Source: Alphaproteobacteria bacterium (GTDB lineage: Bacteria > Pseudomonadota > Alphaproteobacteria > RS24). From it: a stretch of DNA of 46,493 bases. Within the stretch, counting starts at the first letter, position 1; every line of letters begins with the position of its first letter. The DNA is taken from assembly GCA_029253645.1 (NCBI GenBank), contig JAQWZC010000134.1, positions 1 through 46,493 on the forward strand, written 5' to 3'. Of the stretch, positions 28,631 to 38,956 are shown piece after piece. Made by a program: the position numbers and the translations under genes. The notes beneath the pieces were generated by a model. That model was not told where the DNA came from and made no database searches. It was given only the letters and a program-made list of their open reading frames with translations.

Positions 28631-29329
28631 TCAGGCTTGCGACAGTGCGTAGCCGCCTTCCAATGTCAGCAATAATTTGGCCTCAGACGGGTCGGCCTCG
28701 ATTTTGCGGCGCAGGCGATAAATATGGGTTTCCAAAGTATGGGTCGAGACTTGGGCATTATACCCCCAAACCTCATGCAGCAGCGTGTCGCGTGCTACGG
28801 CCGCACCGGCGGCACGGTGCAGAAATTTTAGGATATTGGTTTCTTTTTCGGTCAGGCGGATTTTGCTCGCACCATTGGACGGCTCAAGAATTTTCAGACT
28901 GGGGCGAAACACATAATCGCCAATCTGTAACTCCGCCGTTTCGGCCTGTTCGTGATGGCGCAATTGAGCCCGCATACGGGCCAATAAAATACCGAATTTA
29001 AACGGCTTGGTGACATAATCATTCGCCCCCGCATCCAGCCCAAAAATCGTATCCGCCTCGCTGGCCGCGCCGGTCAGCATTATAATCGGCGTGGTGATTT
29101 TATTTTTACGGATGATTTTACAAGTCTCGCGGCCATCTTGGTCGGGCAGGCCGACATCCAGCAAAATCAGGTCAAAGCCATGACCCGGCTGGGTCAGTTC
29201 TGCCAAGGCCGCGGTCGCCGTATCAACCCGCGCCAGTTCAAACTCATCATGCAGAGCCAATTGCTCGCCCAGCACCTCAGCCAGAGCATCATCATCTTCA
29301 ACCAAGAGAATTTTTTGTTTCACCGCCAT
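28631..29329 (-). CDS. OmpR-family response regulator
   Basis: ILLVEDDDALAEVLGEQL, LILLDVGLPDQDG, IIMLTGAASEADTIFGLDAGANDYVTKPF; winged-helix LTEKETNILKFLHR...THTLETHIYRLRRKIE. Confidence 0.95.
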   Translation of the reverse strand: MAVKQKILLVEDDDALAEVLGEQLALHDEFELARVDTATAALAELTQPGHGFDLILLDVGLPDQDGRETCKIIRKNKITTPIIMLTGAASEADTIFGLDAGANDYVTKPFKFGILLARMRAQLRHHEQAETAELQIGDYVFRPSLKILEPSNGASKIRLTEKETNILKFLHRAAGAAVARDTLLHEVWGYNAQVSTHTLETHIYRLRRKIEADPSEAKLLLTLEGGYALSQA

Positions 29330-29443
29330 AGACCGCTTTTATCCCAGCCTTGACCCCTCTGGCAAGAACCCGCCGCAAATAGACGCGCCAGGGCGGCGAA
29401 AAAACATTTGCCGCGCCGCTCAAATTCATCGACTCTCGCTGCC

Positions 29444-29980
29444 ATGAAGTTACGTTTTATGAGCGACATCATCATTACGCCGCGCGGGAGCCATAAACAT
29501 AGCGGTCATTTGACCTTTGGCCCGCATCATTCGCGCTGCGCTTTGGGGCGCGGCGGGGTGACCCGCACCAAGCAAGAGGGCGATGAAAAAACCCCTTTGG
29601 GGCATTTTCCCTTGCGCCGCATTTGGTATCGGCCCGACCGCGTCATGCGCCCGCACAGCCACCTGCCCATAGCCGAAATTGCCCCGAAAAGCGGCTGGTG
29701 TGATGATATGACGGCGCCGTTTTACAATCGCCCGATTATACGCCCAACGCGCTTCCGCCATGAGGCTTTATGGCGTCATGACCGGCTTTATGATGTGTTT
29801 ATCGAGCTTGGCTATAATGATGCGCCGCCCGAAAAGGGTCGCGGCAGTGCGATATTTCTGCATTTGGAGAAGAATAATTTTAACCCGACATTGGGCTGCA
29901 TTGCGGTCAGCCATAACACCATGTCATTTATCTTGCGCCATGCCGCGCCGGGCTGTTTTGTGCATATTCAGCGCGGGTAA
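29444..29980 (+). CDS. L,D-transpeptidase (YkuD) family protein
   Basis: TKQEGDEKTPLGHFPLRRIWYRPDR, YDVFIELGYNDAPPEKGRGSAIFLHL, TLGCIAVS catalytic motif. Start 29444 or 29459. Confidence 0.87.
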   Translation: MKLRFMSDIIITPRGSHKHSGHLTFGPHHSRCALGRGGVTRTKQEGDEKTPLGHFPLRRIWYRPDRVMRPHSHLPIAEIAPKSGWCDDMTAPFYNRPIIRPTRFRHEALWRHDRLYDVFIELGYNDAPPEKGRGSAIFLHLEKNNFNPTLGCIAVSHNTMSFILRHAAPGCFVHIQRG

Positions 29981-29992
29981 AGCTGAATAAAA

Positions 29993-30682
29993 TCAGTCTC
30001 TTGCGCCAAATAATGCCGTGCCGACACGAATATGGGTCGCGCCCAGCGACAGCGCCGTTTCAAAATCACCCGACATGCCCATTGAAAGCTGCGACAGGCC
30101 GAGACCGGCGGCCAATTTGGCCAAAAGCGCGAAATGCGGACCGGCTGCCTCATCTTGCGGCGGCAAACACATCAGCCCGACCACATTAAGACCCAACTCA
30201 GCCGTGCAAAGCCCATGAAAAGCGGTTAGTTCAGACGGTGATACGCCGGATTTTTGTGGCTCATCACCGCTATTCACCTGAATGAAAAAGCGCGGAAACA
30301 GGATATCACCTGTCGCCTCTTCGGCTTGCGCGTCTTTCAAGGCGGCCATTTTACGCGCCAGTTTTTCGCGGTCCAATGTTTGAATGACATCAAACAGCGC
30401 CACCGCCTCTTTGGCTTTATTGGTTTGCAACGGCCCAACCAAATGCAATTCAAGCCCCTCATGCGCCGCTTTGAGCGCGGGCCATTTCTCCGCCGCTTCC
30501 TGCACGCGGTTTTCGCCGAAATGGCGATGCCCGGCCTCAATAAGCGGCGTGATGGCGGCGACCGGCTTGGTTTTGGAGATGGCCAGCAATTGCGCCGCCG
30601 CCGCATCGCGACCGGCAAGCTGCAACGCCGCCGTCATGCGCTGGGTTATGTCACTCAATTTGTCGGCGGCATGGTTTGGCAT
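29993..30682 (-). CDS. YggS/PLPBP family PLP homeostasis protein
   Basis: LLAISKTKPVAAITPLIEAGHRHFGENRVQEAAEKW, HLVGPLQTNKAKEAV, LSMGMSGDFETALSLGATHIRVGTALFG. Confidence 0.94.
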   Translation of the reverse strand: MPNHAADKLSDITQRMTAALQLAGRDAAAAQLLAISKTKPVAAITPLIEAGHRHFGENRVQEAAEKWPALKAAHEGLELHLVGPLQTNKAKEAVALFDVIQTLDREKLARKMAALKDAQAEEATGDILFPRFFIQVNSGDEPQKSGVSPSELTAFHGLCTAELGLNVVGLMCLPPQDEAAGPHFALLAKLAAGLGLSQLSMGMSGDFETALSLGATHIRVGTALFGARD

Positions 30683-30764
30683 GGAAGCCCCTTTTTTCAC
30701 ATGCTTGTTTTAAACCAAGCGGCGGACTATTGCCAGATGCGCGCGAAACCGCCAAATTGACGCC

Positions 30765-31364
30765 ATGTTTGTGCCGCCCTTTTTAATGCTTTCTGACCTC
30801 GCCCGCCAAACAGACGGCCAATCGAATTGTCGGGCTGATAGCCACGCCGATTTGCCCGCTGCGGTCAGCGCGCAGCCATTATGTGTCGGACTGGTTTTGC
30901 GCGATTATGCCCATCCGGCGCGCGCCGAACTGGCGGCGCATATGGCCGCGCTATGTCGCCGCCAAGGCCGCTATTTTTCCATTGCCGGTGATGCGCGTCT
31001 GGCCGCCCAATTTGATGCGGGCTTTCATTGCCCGTCTTTTATGCTGGCGCGACCCCGCTTGCGGCACGCCCCGCAAAGGGCGCATGTGCGCGCCGATACG
31101 GCAGCCGTGCATAATATGGCCGAGCTTATCGCCGCCAAGCGTGCCGGATTTGGGGGCGTGCTTATCTCGCCGGTTTTTGCAACAGCAAGCCATGCCAGCG
31201 CCCAGCCGCTGGGTGTGGCGCGCGCCGTGCCGCTTTTACGCGCCGCGCAGGCAATGGGCATGCGGGCCTATGCGCTGGGCGGCATGAATGGGCAAAGCTG
31301 GCATCGCCTTGGCGGGTTTGCGGTTGCCGACGGGTTTGCCGCGATTGACGCCTTTGCGCGATAA
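30765..31364 (+). CDS. Thiamine phosphate synthase / TenI family protein
   Basis: TIM-barrel TenI pattern: HNMAELIAAKRAGFGGVLISPVFATASHASAQPLGVARAVPLL, ALGGMNGQSWHRLGGFAVADGFAAIDAF. Confidence 0.82.
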   Translation: MFVPPFLMLSDLARQTDGQSNCRADSHADLPAAVSAQPLCVGLVLRDYAHPARAELAAHMAALCRRQGRYFSIAGDARLAAQFDAGFHCPSFMLARPRLRHAPQRAHVRADTAAVHNMAELIAAKRAGFGGVLISPVFATASHASAQPLGVARAVPLLRAAQAMGMRAYALGGMNGQSWHRLGGFAVADGFAAIDAFAR

Positions 31365-31439
31365 GCTCTTTTTGCAAGCCCCCCTATCAGCGCAGCGCAT
31401 CACAAAGCGCAGCGGGGCGTGTGAACAGGCTTTACTTTT

Positions 31440-31464
31440 GCCCATGTCCATAATAGTCATGGGC
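31440..31464 (+). terminator. Hairpin GCCCATG/CATGGGC followed by TTGATTTT
   Basis: 7-bp perfect stem, 11-nt loop, then a weak T-tract, 75 bp after the TenI stop. Confidence 0.45.
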
Positions 31465-31518
31465 TTGATTTTCCCGCGGTCTCAGCGACCGTTTGACTTT
31501 GACATAAAGAGTTCTGCC

Positions 31519-32121
31519 ATGCGCCGCTTCACATTGTTTTTCACCAGCCGCTTCACCAGCCAGCTTATGGGCTTGCGCCGCCTCTTATTGACGCTCAGCC
31601 TGACCGCCGCTTTGGCGGCCTGTGGCGGATTATCGGTTGAGGCCGATTATCCCGAGACCGAAAATACCGCGACAGAAGAAAGCGGCTCGATTTTCGATTT
31701 TTTCACTTTTGGCAAAAAAGACCCCACATCCGAGGCTGCACCCGCAGCACAAGCCGCGCCACAAACCGCAGTACAAACCGCCGCACCGATACGCGGGCTG
31801 TCGGTCAATGCGGTTTTATGGCAAGCCAGTCTCGAGACCCTCTCCTTCATGCCGCTGGCCTCGGCCGATCCGGTAGGCGGGGTGATTATCACGGATTGGT
31901 ATCATGACCCAGCCGCGACCAATGAGCGGGTGAAGGTGAATTTGATTATTTCAGGCCTTGGATTGCGCGCCGATGCGCTGCGCGTCAATTTGTTTCGCGA
32001 GACTTTGCGCGGCGGTAAATGGGTGGCCACGGCCAGCTCGTCGCGCGCGGCCCGCCAGCTTGAAAATATTGTCCTGACACGCGCCCGCGACCTTGCCGTG
32101 TCGCGCAACGCCAACCGGTAA
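31519..32121 (+). CDS. DUF3576 family lipoprotein
   Basis: Lipobox LTAALAACGG; SVNAVLWQASLETLSFMPLASADPVGGVIITDWYHDP; located just before leuS. Confidence 0.88.
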   Translation: MRRFTLFFTSRFTSQLMGLRRLLLTLSLTAALAACGGLSVEADYPETENTATEESGSIFDFFTFGKKDPTSEAAPAAQAAPQTAVQTAAPIRGLSVNAVLWQASLETLSFMPLASADPVGGVIITDWYHDPAATNERVKVNLIISGLGLRADALRVNLFRETLRGGKWVATASSSRAARQLENIVLTRARDLAVSRNANR

Positions 32122-32126
32122 CTTGA

Positions 32127-34757
32127 ATGAGCGACACGTCGCGCCCCCCTTACGACCCGTCTGCGCATGAAGCCCATTGGCAAAAAGCGTGGGATGAGGC
32201 GCGCTCTTTTGTGGCAGATGAAAGCGATAAATCGCGCCCGAAATATTATGTCTTAGAAATGTTTCCCTATCCATCGGGCCGTATTCATATGGGCCATGTG
32301 CGCAATTATGCTATGGGCGATGTGGTGGCGCGGTTTAAAAAAGCCCAAGGCCATAATGTGCTGCATCCAATGGGGTGGGACGCTTTTGGCATGCCGGCTG
32401 AAAATGCGGCGATGGAAAAAAACACCCATCCGGCGAAATGGACTTTTGAGAATATCGACACCATGCGCGGCCAGCTTAAAAAGCTGGGCCTGTCGATTGA
32501 TTGGGGCCGCGAATTTGCTACATGCGACCCGTCCTATTACGGCCATGAGCAAGCCATGTTTCTGGATTTTGTCGAGGCCGGATTGGTTGACCGCCGCGAG
32601 AGCATTGTCAATTGGGACCCGGTTGACCAAACCGTGCTGGCCAATGAGCAGGTGATTGACGGCAAGGGCTGGCGCTCGGGCGCGGCAGTGGAGAAAAAAA
32701 ATCTGACGCAATGGTTTTTGCGCATATCCGATTATGCGGAAGACTTGCTGGGCGCTTTGGACGGGCTGGAACGCTGGCCGGAAAAAGTGCGCCTGATGCA
32801 AGCCAATTGGATTGGCCGCTCGGAAGGGCTGGCCTGTCGCTTTGAGCTGACACCGGCAGCCAAAGAAATGGCGTCGGGCTTTGACGCGCTTGAGGTTTAT
32901 TCAACCCGCCCCGATACGCTTTATGGTGCGAGTTTTTGCGCCATCTCGCCCGACCATCCGCTGGCCGTGCAACTGGCTGAAGACAATGAAGCGCTGGCGG
33001 CGTTTCGTGCCGACTGCGCCAAGCGCGGCACCTCAGAGGCCGATATTGAGGCCGGTGAAAAGCTGGGTTTTGACACCGGCTTAAGCGTGCATCATCCGCT
33101 GGATGCGAATTGGCATTTACCGGTCTATGTCGCCAATTTTGTTTTAATGGGCTATGGCACGGGCGCGATTTTTGCCTGTCCGGCGCATGACCAGCGCGAC
33201 TTGGATTTTGCGCTGAAATATGACCTGCCGGTGACCACTGTGGTGCGCCCGAAAGATGACGCTGCCTTTGAAGTCACCCAAACCGCCTATACGGGTGATG
33301 GGGTGATGGTTAATTCAGCCGAGCTTGACGGCTTGGCACCGCAAGAGGCGCGCGCGCAAATGATTGCGCGTTTTGAGGCCGAAGGGCGCGGCGAAAAGCA
33401 GGTCAATTATCGGCTGCGCGATTGGGGCATTTCGCGCCAACGCTATTGGGGCTGCCCGATACCGATTATTTTATGCGATAGCTGTGGCAATGTGCCGGTG
33501 CCGCGCGACGCATTGCCGGTGACCCTGCCCGATGATGTCAGCTTTGACACGCCGGGCAATCCGCTGGCCCATCACCCAAGCTGGAAACATGTTGCCTGCC
33601 CAAAATGTGGCGGTGCGGCGACCCGCGAGACCGACACATTTGATACTTTTATCGACAGCAGTTGGTATTTTGCCCGCTTTGCCGGCCTGAATGAGACCGC
33701 GCCGACCGACCGCGCCGCGGTCGATTATTGGCTGCCTGTGGACCAATATATTGGCGGCATTGAACATGCGATTTTGCATTTGCTTTATGCGCGCTTTTAC
33801 ACACGCGCCATGCATAAGACCGGCCATGTGGCAGTGGCAGAACCCTTTGCCGGATTATTTACCCAAGGCATGGTGTGTCACGAAACCTATCGCCATGACG
33901 GCAAATGGCTGTCGCCCGATGAGATTACCCGCACCGGCGATGGCGCGGTTTTGGCCGCCAATGGCACAAGCCCTGTCGAGGTCGGCGCGGTTGAGAAAAT
34001 GTCGAAATCGAAAAAGAATATTGTCGACCCCGATGATATTATTGCGCGCTATGGCGCGGATACGGCACGCTGGTTCATGCTGTCAGACAGCCCGCCCGAG
34101 CGCGATGTGCAATGGACGCAAGACGGCATTGAGGGCGCATGGCGATTTGTGCAAAAAGTCTGGCGGCTGTTTGACACCGAGACCGAGGCCGGTTTTATCG
34201 ACCAAATGAACCCGCCCGAGCATGACACCGCGCGCGCGCTTTATGCACAAGTGCAAACAACCATTGATGCGGTGACCCGCGATTTGGAGGCTTTGGGCTT
34301 TAACCGTGCCGTGGCGCGGCTATATGAATTGGTCAATGCGCTGGGCGCACTTAAAAAGTCAGATGCGCCAAATGCAGGAGATGCCGGAGATGCAGGAGAC
34401 GCAGGCGAGCACGAAAAATGCCGTGCCTATGGGCTGGCGCAATTGATGAAGCTTTTATCGCCCATGATGCCGCATTTGGCCGAAACCGGTTGGCGCGCCC
34501 TTGGCGGCAATGGGCTGGTGGCCGATGCCGTTTGGCCGATAGCCGATATGTCGGTTTTGACCAGCGATGAGGTGGTGTTGCCGGTGCAGGTCAATGGCAA
34601 AAAACGCGGTGAAATTTCCGTGCCGAAAGACGCCGATGAGGCTATAATCAAAGATATGGCGCTGAACGAAGCTGGGGTTAAAAAATTCATTGACGGTCAC
34701 GAGCTTAAAAAAACCATCATTGTCCCGGGGCGCATTGTCAATCTGGTGGTCTCATAG
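32127..34757 (+). CDS. leuS: Leucyl-tRNA synthetase
   Basis: [21 protein letters not shown] (HIGH), KMSKSKKN (KMSKS), DSSWYFARF, editing domain. Confidence 0.98.
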   Translation: MSDTSRPPYDPSAHEAHWQKAWDEARSFVADESDKSRPKYYVLEMFPYPSGRIHMGHVRNYAMGDVVARFKKAQGHNVLHPMGWDAFGMPAENAAMEKNTHPAKWTFENIDTMRGQLKKLGLSIDWGREFATCDPSYYGHEQAMFLDFVEAGLVDRRESIVNWDPVDQTVLANEQVIDGKGWRSGAAVEKKNLTQWFLRISDYAEDLLGALDGLERWPEKVRLMQANWIGRSEGLACRFELTPAAKEMASGFDALEVYSTRPDTLYGASFCAISPDHPLAVQLAEDNEALAAFRADCAKRGTSEADIEAGEKLGFDTGLSVHHPLDANWHLPVYVANFVLMGYGTGAIFACPAHDQRDLDFALKYDLPVTTVVRPKDDAAFEVTQTAYTGDGVMVNSAELDGLAPQEARAQMIARFEAEGRGEKQVNYRLRDWGISRQRYWGCPIPIILCDSCGNVPVPRDALPVTLPDDVSFDTPGNPLAHHPSWKHVACPKCGGAATRETDTFDTFIDSSWYFARFAGLNETAPTDRAAVDYWLPVDQYIGGIEHAILHLLYARFYTRAMHKTGHVAVAEPFAGLFTQGMVCHETYRHDGKWLSPDEITRTGDGAVLAANGTSPVEVGAVEKMSKSKKNIVDPDDIIARYGADTARWFMLSDSPPERDVQWTQDGIEGAWRFVQKVWRLFDTETEAGFIDQMNPPEHDTARALYAQVQTTIDAVTRDLEALGFNRAVARLYELVNALGALKKSDAPNAGDAGDAGDAGEHEKCRAYGLAQLMKLLSPMMPHLAETGWRALGGNGLVADAVWPIADMSVLTSDEVVLPVQVNGKKRGEISVPKDADEAIIKDMALNEAGVKKFIDGHELKKTIIVPGRIVNLVVS

Positions 34758-35238
34758 GCGCGCCTTTTTAAGCGCGCTTATCAGCAGCCTATTTCTTGCC
34801 GCTTGCGGCTTTTCCCCGATTTATAAAATGGATGGCGCGCGGCTCGGCCCCCTGCCGCTCGCCGGTTTGGCCTTGCCTGATAGCGAAAATGGCCGCCTTT
34901 TGGCACGCGCATTAGAGGGGCGCTGGCGGGTCGATGAAGCCGCCACTTTCGATATACGCCTTACGCTGGATGAGCGCGCCCGCGATACGCAATTAAATGA
35001 GGCGGGTATTGGCGCGCGCATTGAGCTGACTTATGTGCTGCGGGCCGAGCTGCATCATCGCCCAAAAGGCAAAACCCGCCTGATGGAGCTGCGCCATATT
35101 GCCAATGTGGCGCGCAGTGATAGCGGCGCGGATGATTTAATACAACAACGCAATCAAGCGCGGCTCGCCATGCGCCTGCTGGCCGAGCGTTTCATCACGC
35201 GGCTGGCGCGTGAGCTGCCCAAAGAGCCGCCGCAATGA
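34735..35238 (+). CDS. lptE: LPS-assembly lipoprotein LptE
   Basis: [21 protein letters not shown] lipobox; position leuS-lptE-holA. Probable TTG start at 34735, overlapping leuS; the ORF-track ATG at 34690 is deep inside leuS. Confidence 0.8.
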   Translation: MSIWWSHRRAFLSALISSLFLAACGFSPIYKMDGARLGPLPLAGLALPDSENGRLLARALEGRWRVDEAATFDIRLTLDERARDTQLNEAGIGARIELTYVLRAELHHRPKGKTRLMELRHIANVARSDSGADDLIQQRNQARLAMRLLAERFITRLARELPKEPPQ

Positions 35239-36296
35239 AGCTGAAAGCACATGAAGTGGAGGCTTGGGTCAGCGGGCTGAAAGCCGATAAGGCACCGGCG
35301 CTGGCTTTGGTTTATGGGCCCGATCGCGGTGGTGTGCATGAAACGGCAAAGGCCGTTAAGGCGGCCTATCTCGGCAAGGATTTTGACCCGCTGCAATATG
35401 TATCACTGGATGAGGGCGCGCTGACCGGCCAAGCCGGATTGCTGGCCGATGAAGCCGCCGCTCTGCCCATGTTTGGTGATTATAAGCTGGTGCATGTCAG
35501 CGGCGCCAATGCCGCCGTGCTCGCGGCGGTTAAATTTTATTTGGCCAAATTGGCCGAGACCCCCGGTTCCGGCGCGTCGATGATTATTGTCGAGGCTGAT
35601 AATTTGCGCCCGACCACGCCCTTGCGCAAAGCCGCAGAGACCGATAAGCGCGCCATGGCCTTGCCCTGTTATGCGCTGGAGGCGCGCGATATTGGCCGTC
35701 TCATTCGCCAAAGTTTAGAGGGTGAAAATTATCGCATTGAAGCGCAAGCCATGGATTTATTAAGCGCACGTCTGGCCACGGATCGCGGTGTCATTAAGCG
35801 CGAATTGGAGCGGCTGGTTTTATATAAGGGCGTGCGCGATAAAAAAGACGCGCCGGGTATGGTGACCGGCGATGATGTCGAGGCGGCTTTGGGCGACCAA
35901 ACCCAAGCCGATTTCGACCGGCTGATTGACAGTGTCGCGCTGGGTCGTTTAGACGAAGCCGATCGCGCTTTGGCGCGGTTGGAAGCGGCGGGCACGGCAG
36001 CGGCCGGCGCTTTGGCCGTGGCGCGAATGCATTTTCAAACCCTGCATTTGGCATTGGGCCAAATGGAGAGCGGTATGCCGCAAGTCAAAGCGTTAAACGC
36101 GTTTCGCCCGCCCCTGCATTTTCGGCGCAAGCCATTGGTCGAGCAACAAATGCGCCTCTGGTCGAGCGGCAAATGCGCCCGCGCTTTGGAGATTTTAAAC
36201 GCGGCTGAAAAAGCCTGCCGCGGCGGGGCGAGCGGCCTGGCAACCGCGCAAGCCGGAAATGCGCTTTTGCGCATTGCGCGGGCAGCGCAAAGATAA
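35235..36296 (+). CDS. holA: DNA polymerase III subunit delta
   Basis: ALALVYGPDRGGVHETAKAVKAAYLG, RGVIKRELERLVLYKG; downstream of lptE. Confidence 0.92.
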   Translation: MKLKAHEVEAWVSGLKADKAPALALVYGPDRGGVHETAKAVKAAYLGKDFDPLQYVSLDEGALTGQAGLLADEAAALPMFGDYKLVHVSGANAAVLAAVKFYLAKLAETPGSGASMIIVEADNLRPTTPLRKAAETDKRAMALPCYALEARDIGRLIRQSLEGENYRIEAQAMDLLSARLATDRGVIKRELERLVLYKGVRDKKDAPGMVTGDDVEAALGDQTQADFDRLIDSVALGRLDEADRALARLEAAGTAAAGALAVARMHFQTLHLALGQMESGMPQVKALNAFRPPLHFRRKPLVEQQMRLWSSGKCARALEILNAAEKACRGGASGLATAQAGNALLRIARAAQR

Positions 36297-36325
36297 AGAG
36301 TGCGGGCAGCGCAGAGATAAAGAGA
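36278..36325. repeat. 24-bp tandem duplication spanning the holA stop codon
   Basis: GCGGGCAGCGCAAAGATAAAGAGT then GCGGGCAGCGCAGAGATAAAGAGA (2 mismatches). Confidence 0.9.
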
Positions 36326-36345
36326 GTGTTTTAAGGGCGCGCTTT

Positions 36346-37350
36346 TTAAGGACGCAAGAGCCGCGCAATCAGCGCATCCAATTGTTCCAGCGTTTTATAG
36401 GCAATGCGCACATCGCCGCCTTTTTTGCCCTTATCATCAAGCCGCACGCTAAGCCCCAGACTGTCGGCCAATTGCTTTTCAAGCTGGCGCGTATCGGCAG
36501 ATTTTTCAGACTCCGGTTCCGGCGTCGCTGCAACCGAGGTCTTGCCGCTTTGGGCCGCAACCAATTGCTCGACAGCGCGGACGCTAAGCCCGTCTTTGAT
36601 AATTTGTTTGAGCAGCTTGCCCATCACATTGGGGGCGTTTTTATCGGCCTCGGCCAAGCCCAAAAGCGCGCGCGCATGACCCATGGAAATCTCGCCCGCA
36701 CTCAAGGCATTTTTCACCGCTTGGGGCGCAGCCGTCAGGCGCAATAAATTGGCAATATGACTGCGGCTCTTACCAATCGTCTCGGCCAGCTCGGCTTGTG
36801 TATAGGCAAACTCTTCGATAAGCCGTTGATATCCTTCAGCTTCTTCTATCGGGTTTAAGTCCGCGCGCTGCACATTCTCAACCAAGCCGATTTCCAAAGC
36901 GGTCACATCATTGACCGGCTGCACAATCACCGGCACTTGATGCAAGCGGGCTTTTTGCGCCGCCCGCCAGCGTCTCTCACCGGCGATAATCTCATATCCG
37001 CCATCGCTGGGGCGCACCAGAAGCGGTTGCAAGACGCCCGATTTCTCAATCGAAGCCGCCAAAGCGCTTAATTCTTCATCATCAAACACTTTACGCGGCT
37101 GATAAGCCCCGGGGCGCAGCTCATCAATACCGACATAGATAAAGCCGCTACCAGCCGCTTTTGTTGAGATATCTGATGTGTCAGGCGCCCTCGCGGCAGC
37201 CTCAGCAGAAGCCTCTGTCGTGAGTTCTGGGGCAGGCGCATCCGGCGTGACCGCCACTTTCGGCGCGGCGGCATCGCCAATCAGCGCAGACAAGCCCCGG
37301 CCCAAACCGCGTTTGGCTTTGCGGGGGGCGGTTTTTTTTGCGTCGCTCAT
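36346..37350 (-). CDS. parB: Chromosome partitioning protein ParB
   Basis: KRGLGRGLSALIGD, QPRKVFDDEELSALAASI, GERRWRAAQKA, EIGLVENVQRADLNPIEEAEGYQRL, HTH of ParB. Confidence 0.97.
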   Translation of the reverse strand: MSDAKKTAPRKAKRGLGRGLSALIGDAAAPKVAVTPDAPAPELTTEASAEAAARAPDTSDISTKAAGSGFIYVGIDELRPGAYQPRKVFDDEELSALAASIEKSGVLQPLLVRPSDGGYEIIAGERRWRAAQKARLHQVPVIVQPVNDVTALEIGLVENVQRADLNPIEEAEGYQRLIEEFAYTQAELAETIGKSRSHIANLLRLTAAPQAVKNALSAGEISMGHARALLGLAEADKNAPNVMGKLLKQIIKDGLSVRAVEQLVAAQSGKTSVAATPEPESEKSADTRQLEKQLADSLGLSVRLDDKGKKGGDVRIAYKTLEQLDALIARLLRP

Positions 37351-37379
37351 GTCACTTTCCTATCCCGATTGAGGTTGGG

Positions 37380-38237
37380 TCACGCGGCTTGGCGCGCGCG
37401 TTCACGCCGCACCAATTCACCCGCCAATTGCATATAGGCCAAGGAGCCGCTGCATTTATGATCATAGAGCAGCGCCGGTTTACCAAAGCTCGGTGCCTCG
37501 GAAACCCTGACATTGCGCGGAATAACCGTCTCATAAACCAAGCTGTCAAAATGCGTCCGCACATCGGCATCGACCTGGGCCGATAAATTATTGCGCGCAT
37601 CATACATGGTCAGCACAATACCCTGAATATCCAAAGCCGGATTAAGACCGCCCTTAACCTGCTCAATTGTGCTCAAAAGCTGGCTCAAACCTTCCAGCGC
37701 AAAAAATTCGCATTGCAAGGGCACAAGAACCGATTGCGCGGCGACCATCGCGTTCAGGGTCAACATATTGAGCGAGGGCGGGCAATCAATAAAAATATAG
37801 GAAAAGCGGCTGGCCGCGCTATTGGCGGCATAGGCCGCCAGCGCATCCGCCAAGCGATGAATGCGCCGCTCATGATCTGATAATTCTACCTCAACGCCCA
37901 GCAAATCCATGCTGGCCGGCACCAGATGAAAGCCGGGCACGGCGGTTTCGCAAATTGCCTCGGCCAGACTGGCATCACCCAGCAACACATCAAAACTGGT
38001 CACTGTGCGCTGGGCGCGGTCAATGCCCAAACCGGTTGAGGCATTGCCTTGCGGGTCGAGGTCAATCAATAAAACTGGCTCGCCAATGGCGGCCAGAGCC
38101 GTGCCGAGATTAATCGCCGTGGTGGTTTTGCCAACGCCGCCTTTTTGATTGGCCAAACACATAACGCGCGGCGCATCTGGCGCAATAGCGGGCTGGGGGG
38201 ATGGGTCAGATGGCGACAAATGGGTGTCCTCATACAA
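37380..38237 (-). CDS. parA: Chromosome partitioning ATPase ParA
   Basis: VMCLANQKGGVGKTTTAINLGTALA, LLIDLDPQGNASTGLG, YIFIDCPPSLNMLTLNAM. Confidence 0.97.
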   Translation of the reverse strand: MYEDTHLSPSDPSPQPAIAPDAPRVMCLANQKGGVGKTTTAINLGTALAAIGEPVLLIDLDPQGNASTGLGIDRAQRTVTSFDVLLGDASLAEAICETAVPGFHLVPASMDLLGVEVELSDHERRIHRLADALAAYAANSAASRFSYIFIDCPPSLNMLTLNAMVAAQSVLVPLQCEFFALEGLSQLLSTIEQVKGGLNPALDIQGIVLTMYDARNNLSAQVDADVRTHFDSLVYETVIPRNVRVSEAPSFGKPALLYDHKCSGSLAYMQLAGELVRRERARQAA

Positions 38238-38264
38238 ATGCGCGTTTGCGCGACGAGCCGCTTT

Positions 38265-38945
38265 TCAGCCGCCAATCGGTGCACGGGGCGCGATGGCGGT
38301 TAATTCCAATATCCGCGCCGCAGCATCCGTATCGCTGACATGCGCCGATAGGCTGAGTTTCCAATATTGTTCGCTCGCCGTCAATTCTTCCTGCCAATTG
38401 CGCCCCTTATGAACCAGCGCAACTGTGGATGAATTACAAAAAGGCGCGATGAGCCCCAATAAATCGGGCAGGGGGGCCAGCGCGCGCGCCGTAATCACAT
38501 TAATCTGCGCCAAAGCGGGCGGCATATCCTGCGCGACCGCCTCAATGCGGGCGTGATGCACCACAGCCGTGAGGCTAATATCTGCACTCGCGGCGCGCAG
38601 AAAAGCGGCCTTCTTGCGGTCGCTTTCAATAAAATGCACCTGCGCGTGCGGGGTTTTCTCGGCCAGCATAATCGCCAAAACCAGCCCGGGCAGGCCGCCG
38701 CCACTGCCCAAATCAAGCCATACGGTCGCCCCCTCCGGCGCGTGGCGCAGAATTTGCGCCGAATCCGCAGCGTGACGCTGCCAGAAATGCGCCAGCGTAT
38801 TGGGACCGACAAGATTGACCGATTGCTGCCATTTGCCCAAAAGGGCCTGATAGGCCATTAACTTTGTGAGTGTTTCACGTGAAACATCATATATCTCGGC
38901 AAAAGCCTCGGGTGTTAGCCCGTCCGGTATTGGTTTAGCAGACAT
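38265..38945 (-). CDS. rsmG: 16S rRNA (guanine-N7) methyltransferase RsmG (GidB)
   Basis: VSRETLTKLMAYQALLGKWQQSVNLVGPNT, WLDLGSGGGLPGLVLAIM, HFIESDRKKAAFLR. Confidence 0.96.
   Translation of the reverse strand: MSAKPIPDGLTPEAFAEIYDVSRETLTKLMAYQALLGKWQQSVNLVGPNTLAHFWQRHAADSAQILRHAPEGATVWLDLGSGGGLPGLVLAIMLAEKTPHAQVHFIESDRKKAAFLRAASADISLTAVVHHARIEAVAQDMPPALAQINVITARALAPLPDLLGLIAPFCNSSTVALVHKGRNWQEELTASEQYWKLSLSAHVSDTDAAARILELTAIAPRAPIGG
38871..38886. promoter_or_regulatory. parS centromere site within rsmG
   Basis: Perfect 16-bp palindrome TGTTTCACGTGAAACA. Confidence 0.95.
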
Positions 38946-38956
38946 GGTGGCTATCT

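Noticed and set aside
30683-30764. Possible TPP riboswitch upstream of the TenI/ThiE-like gene
   Set aside because: The divergent gap is only about 80 bp and lacks a recognisable THI-box (CUGAGA) core.
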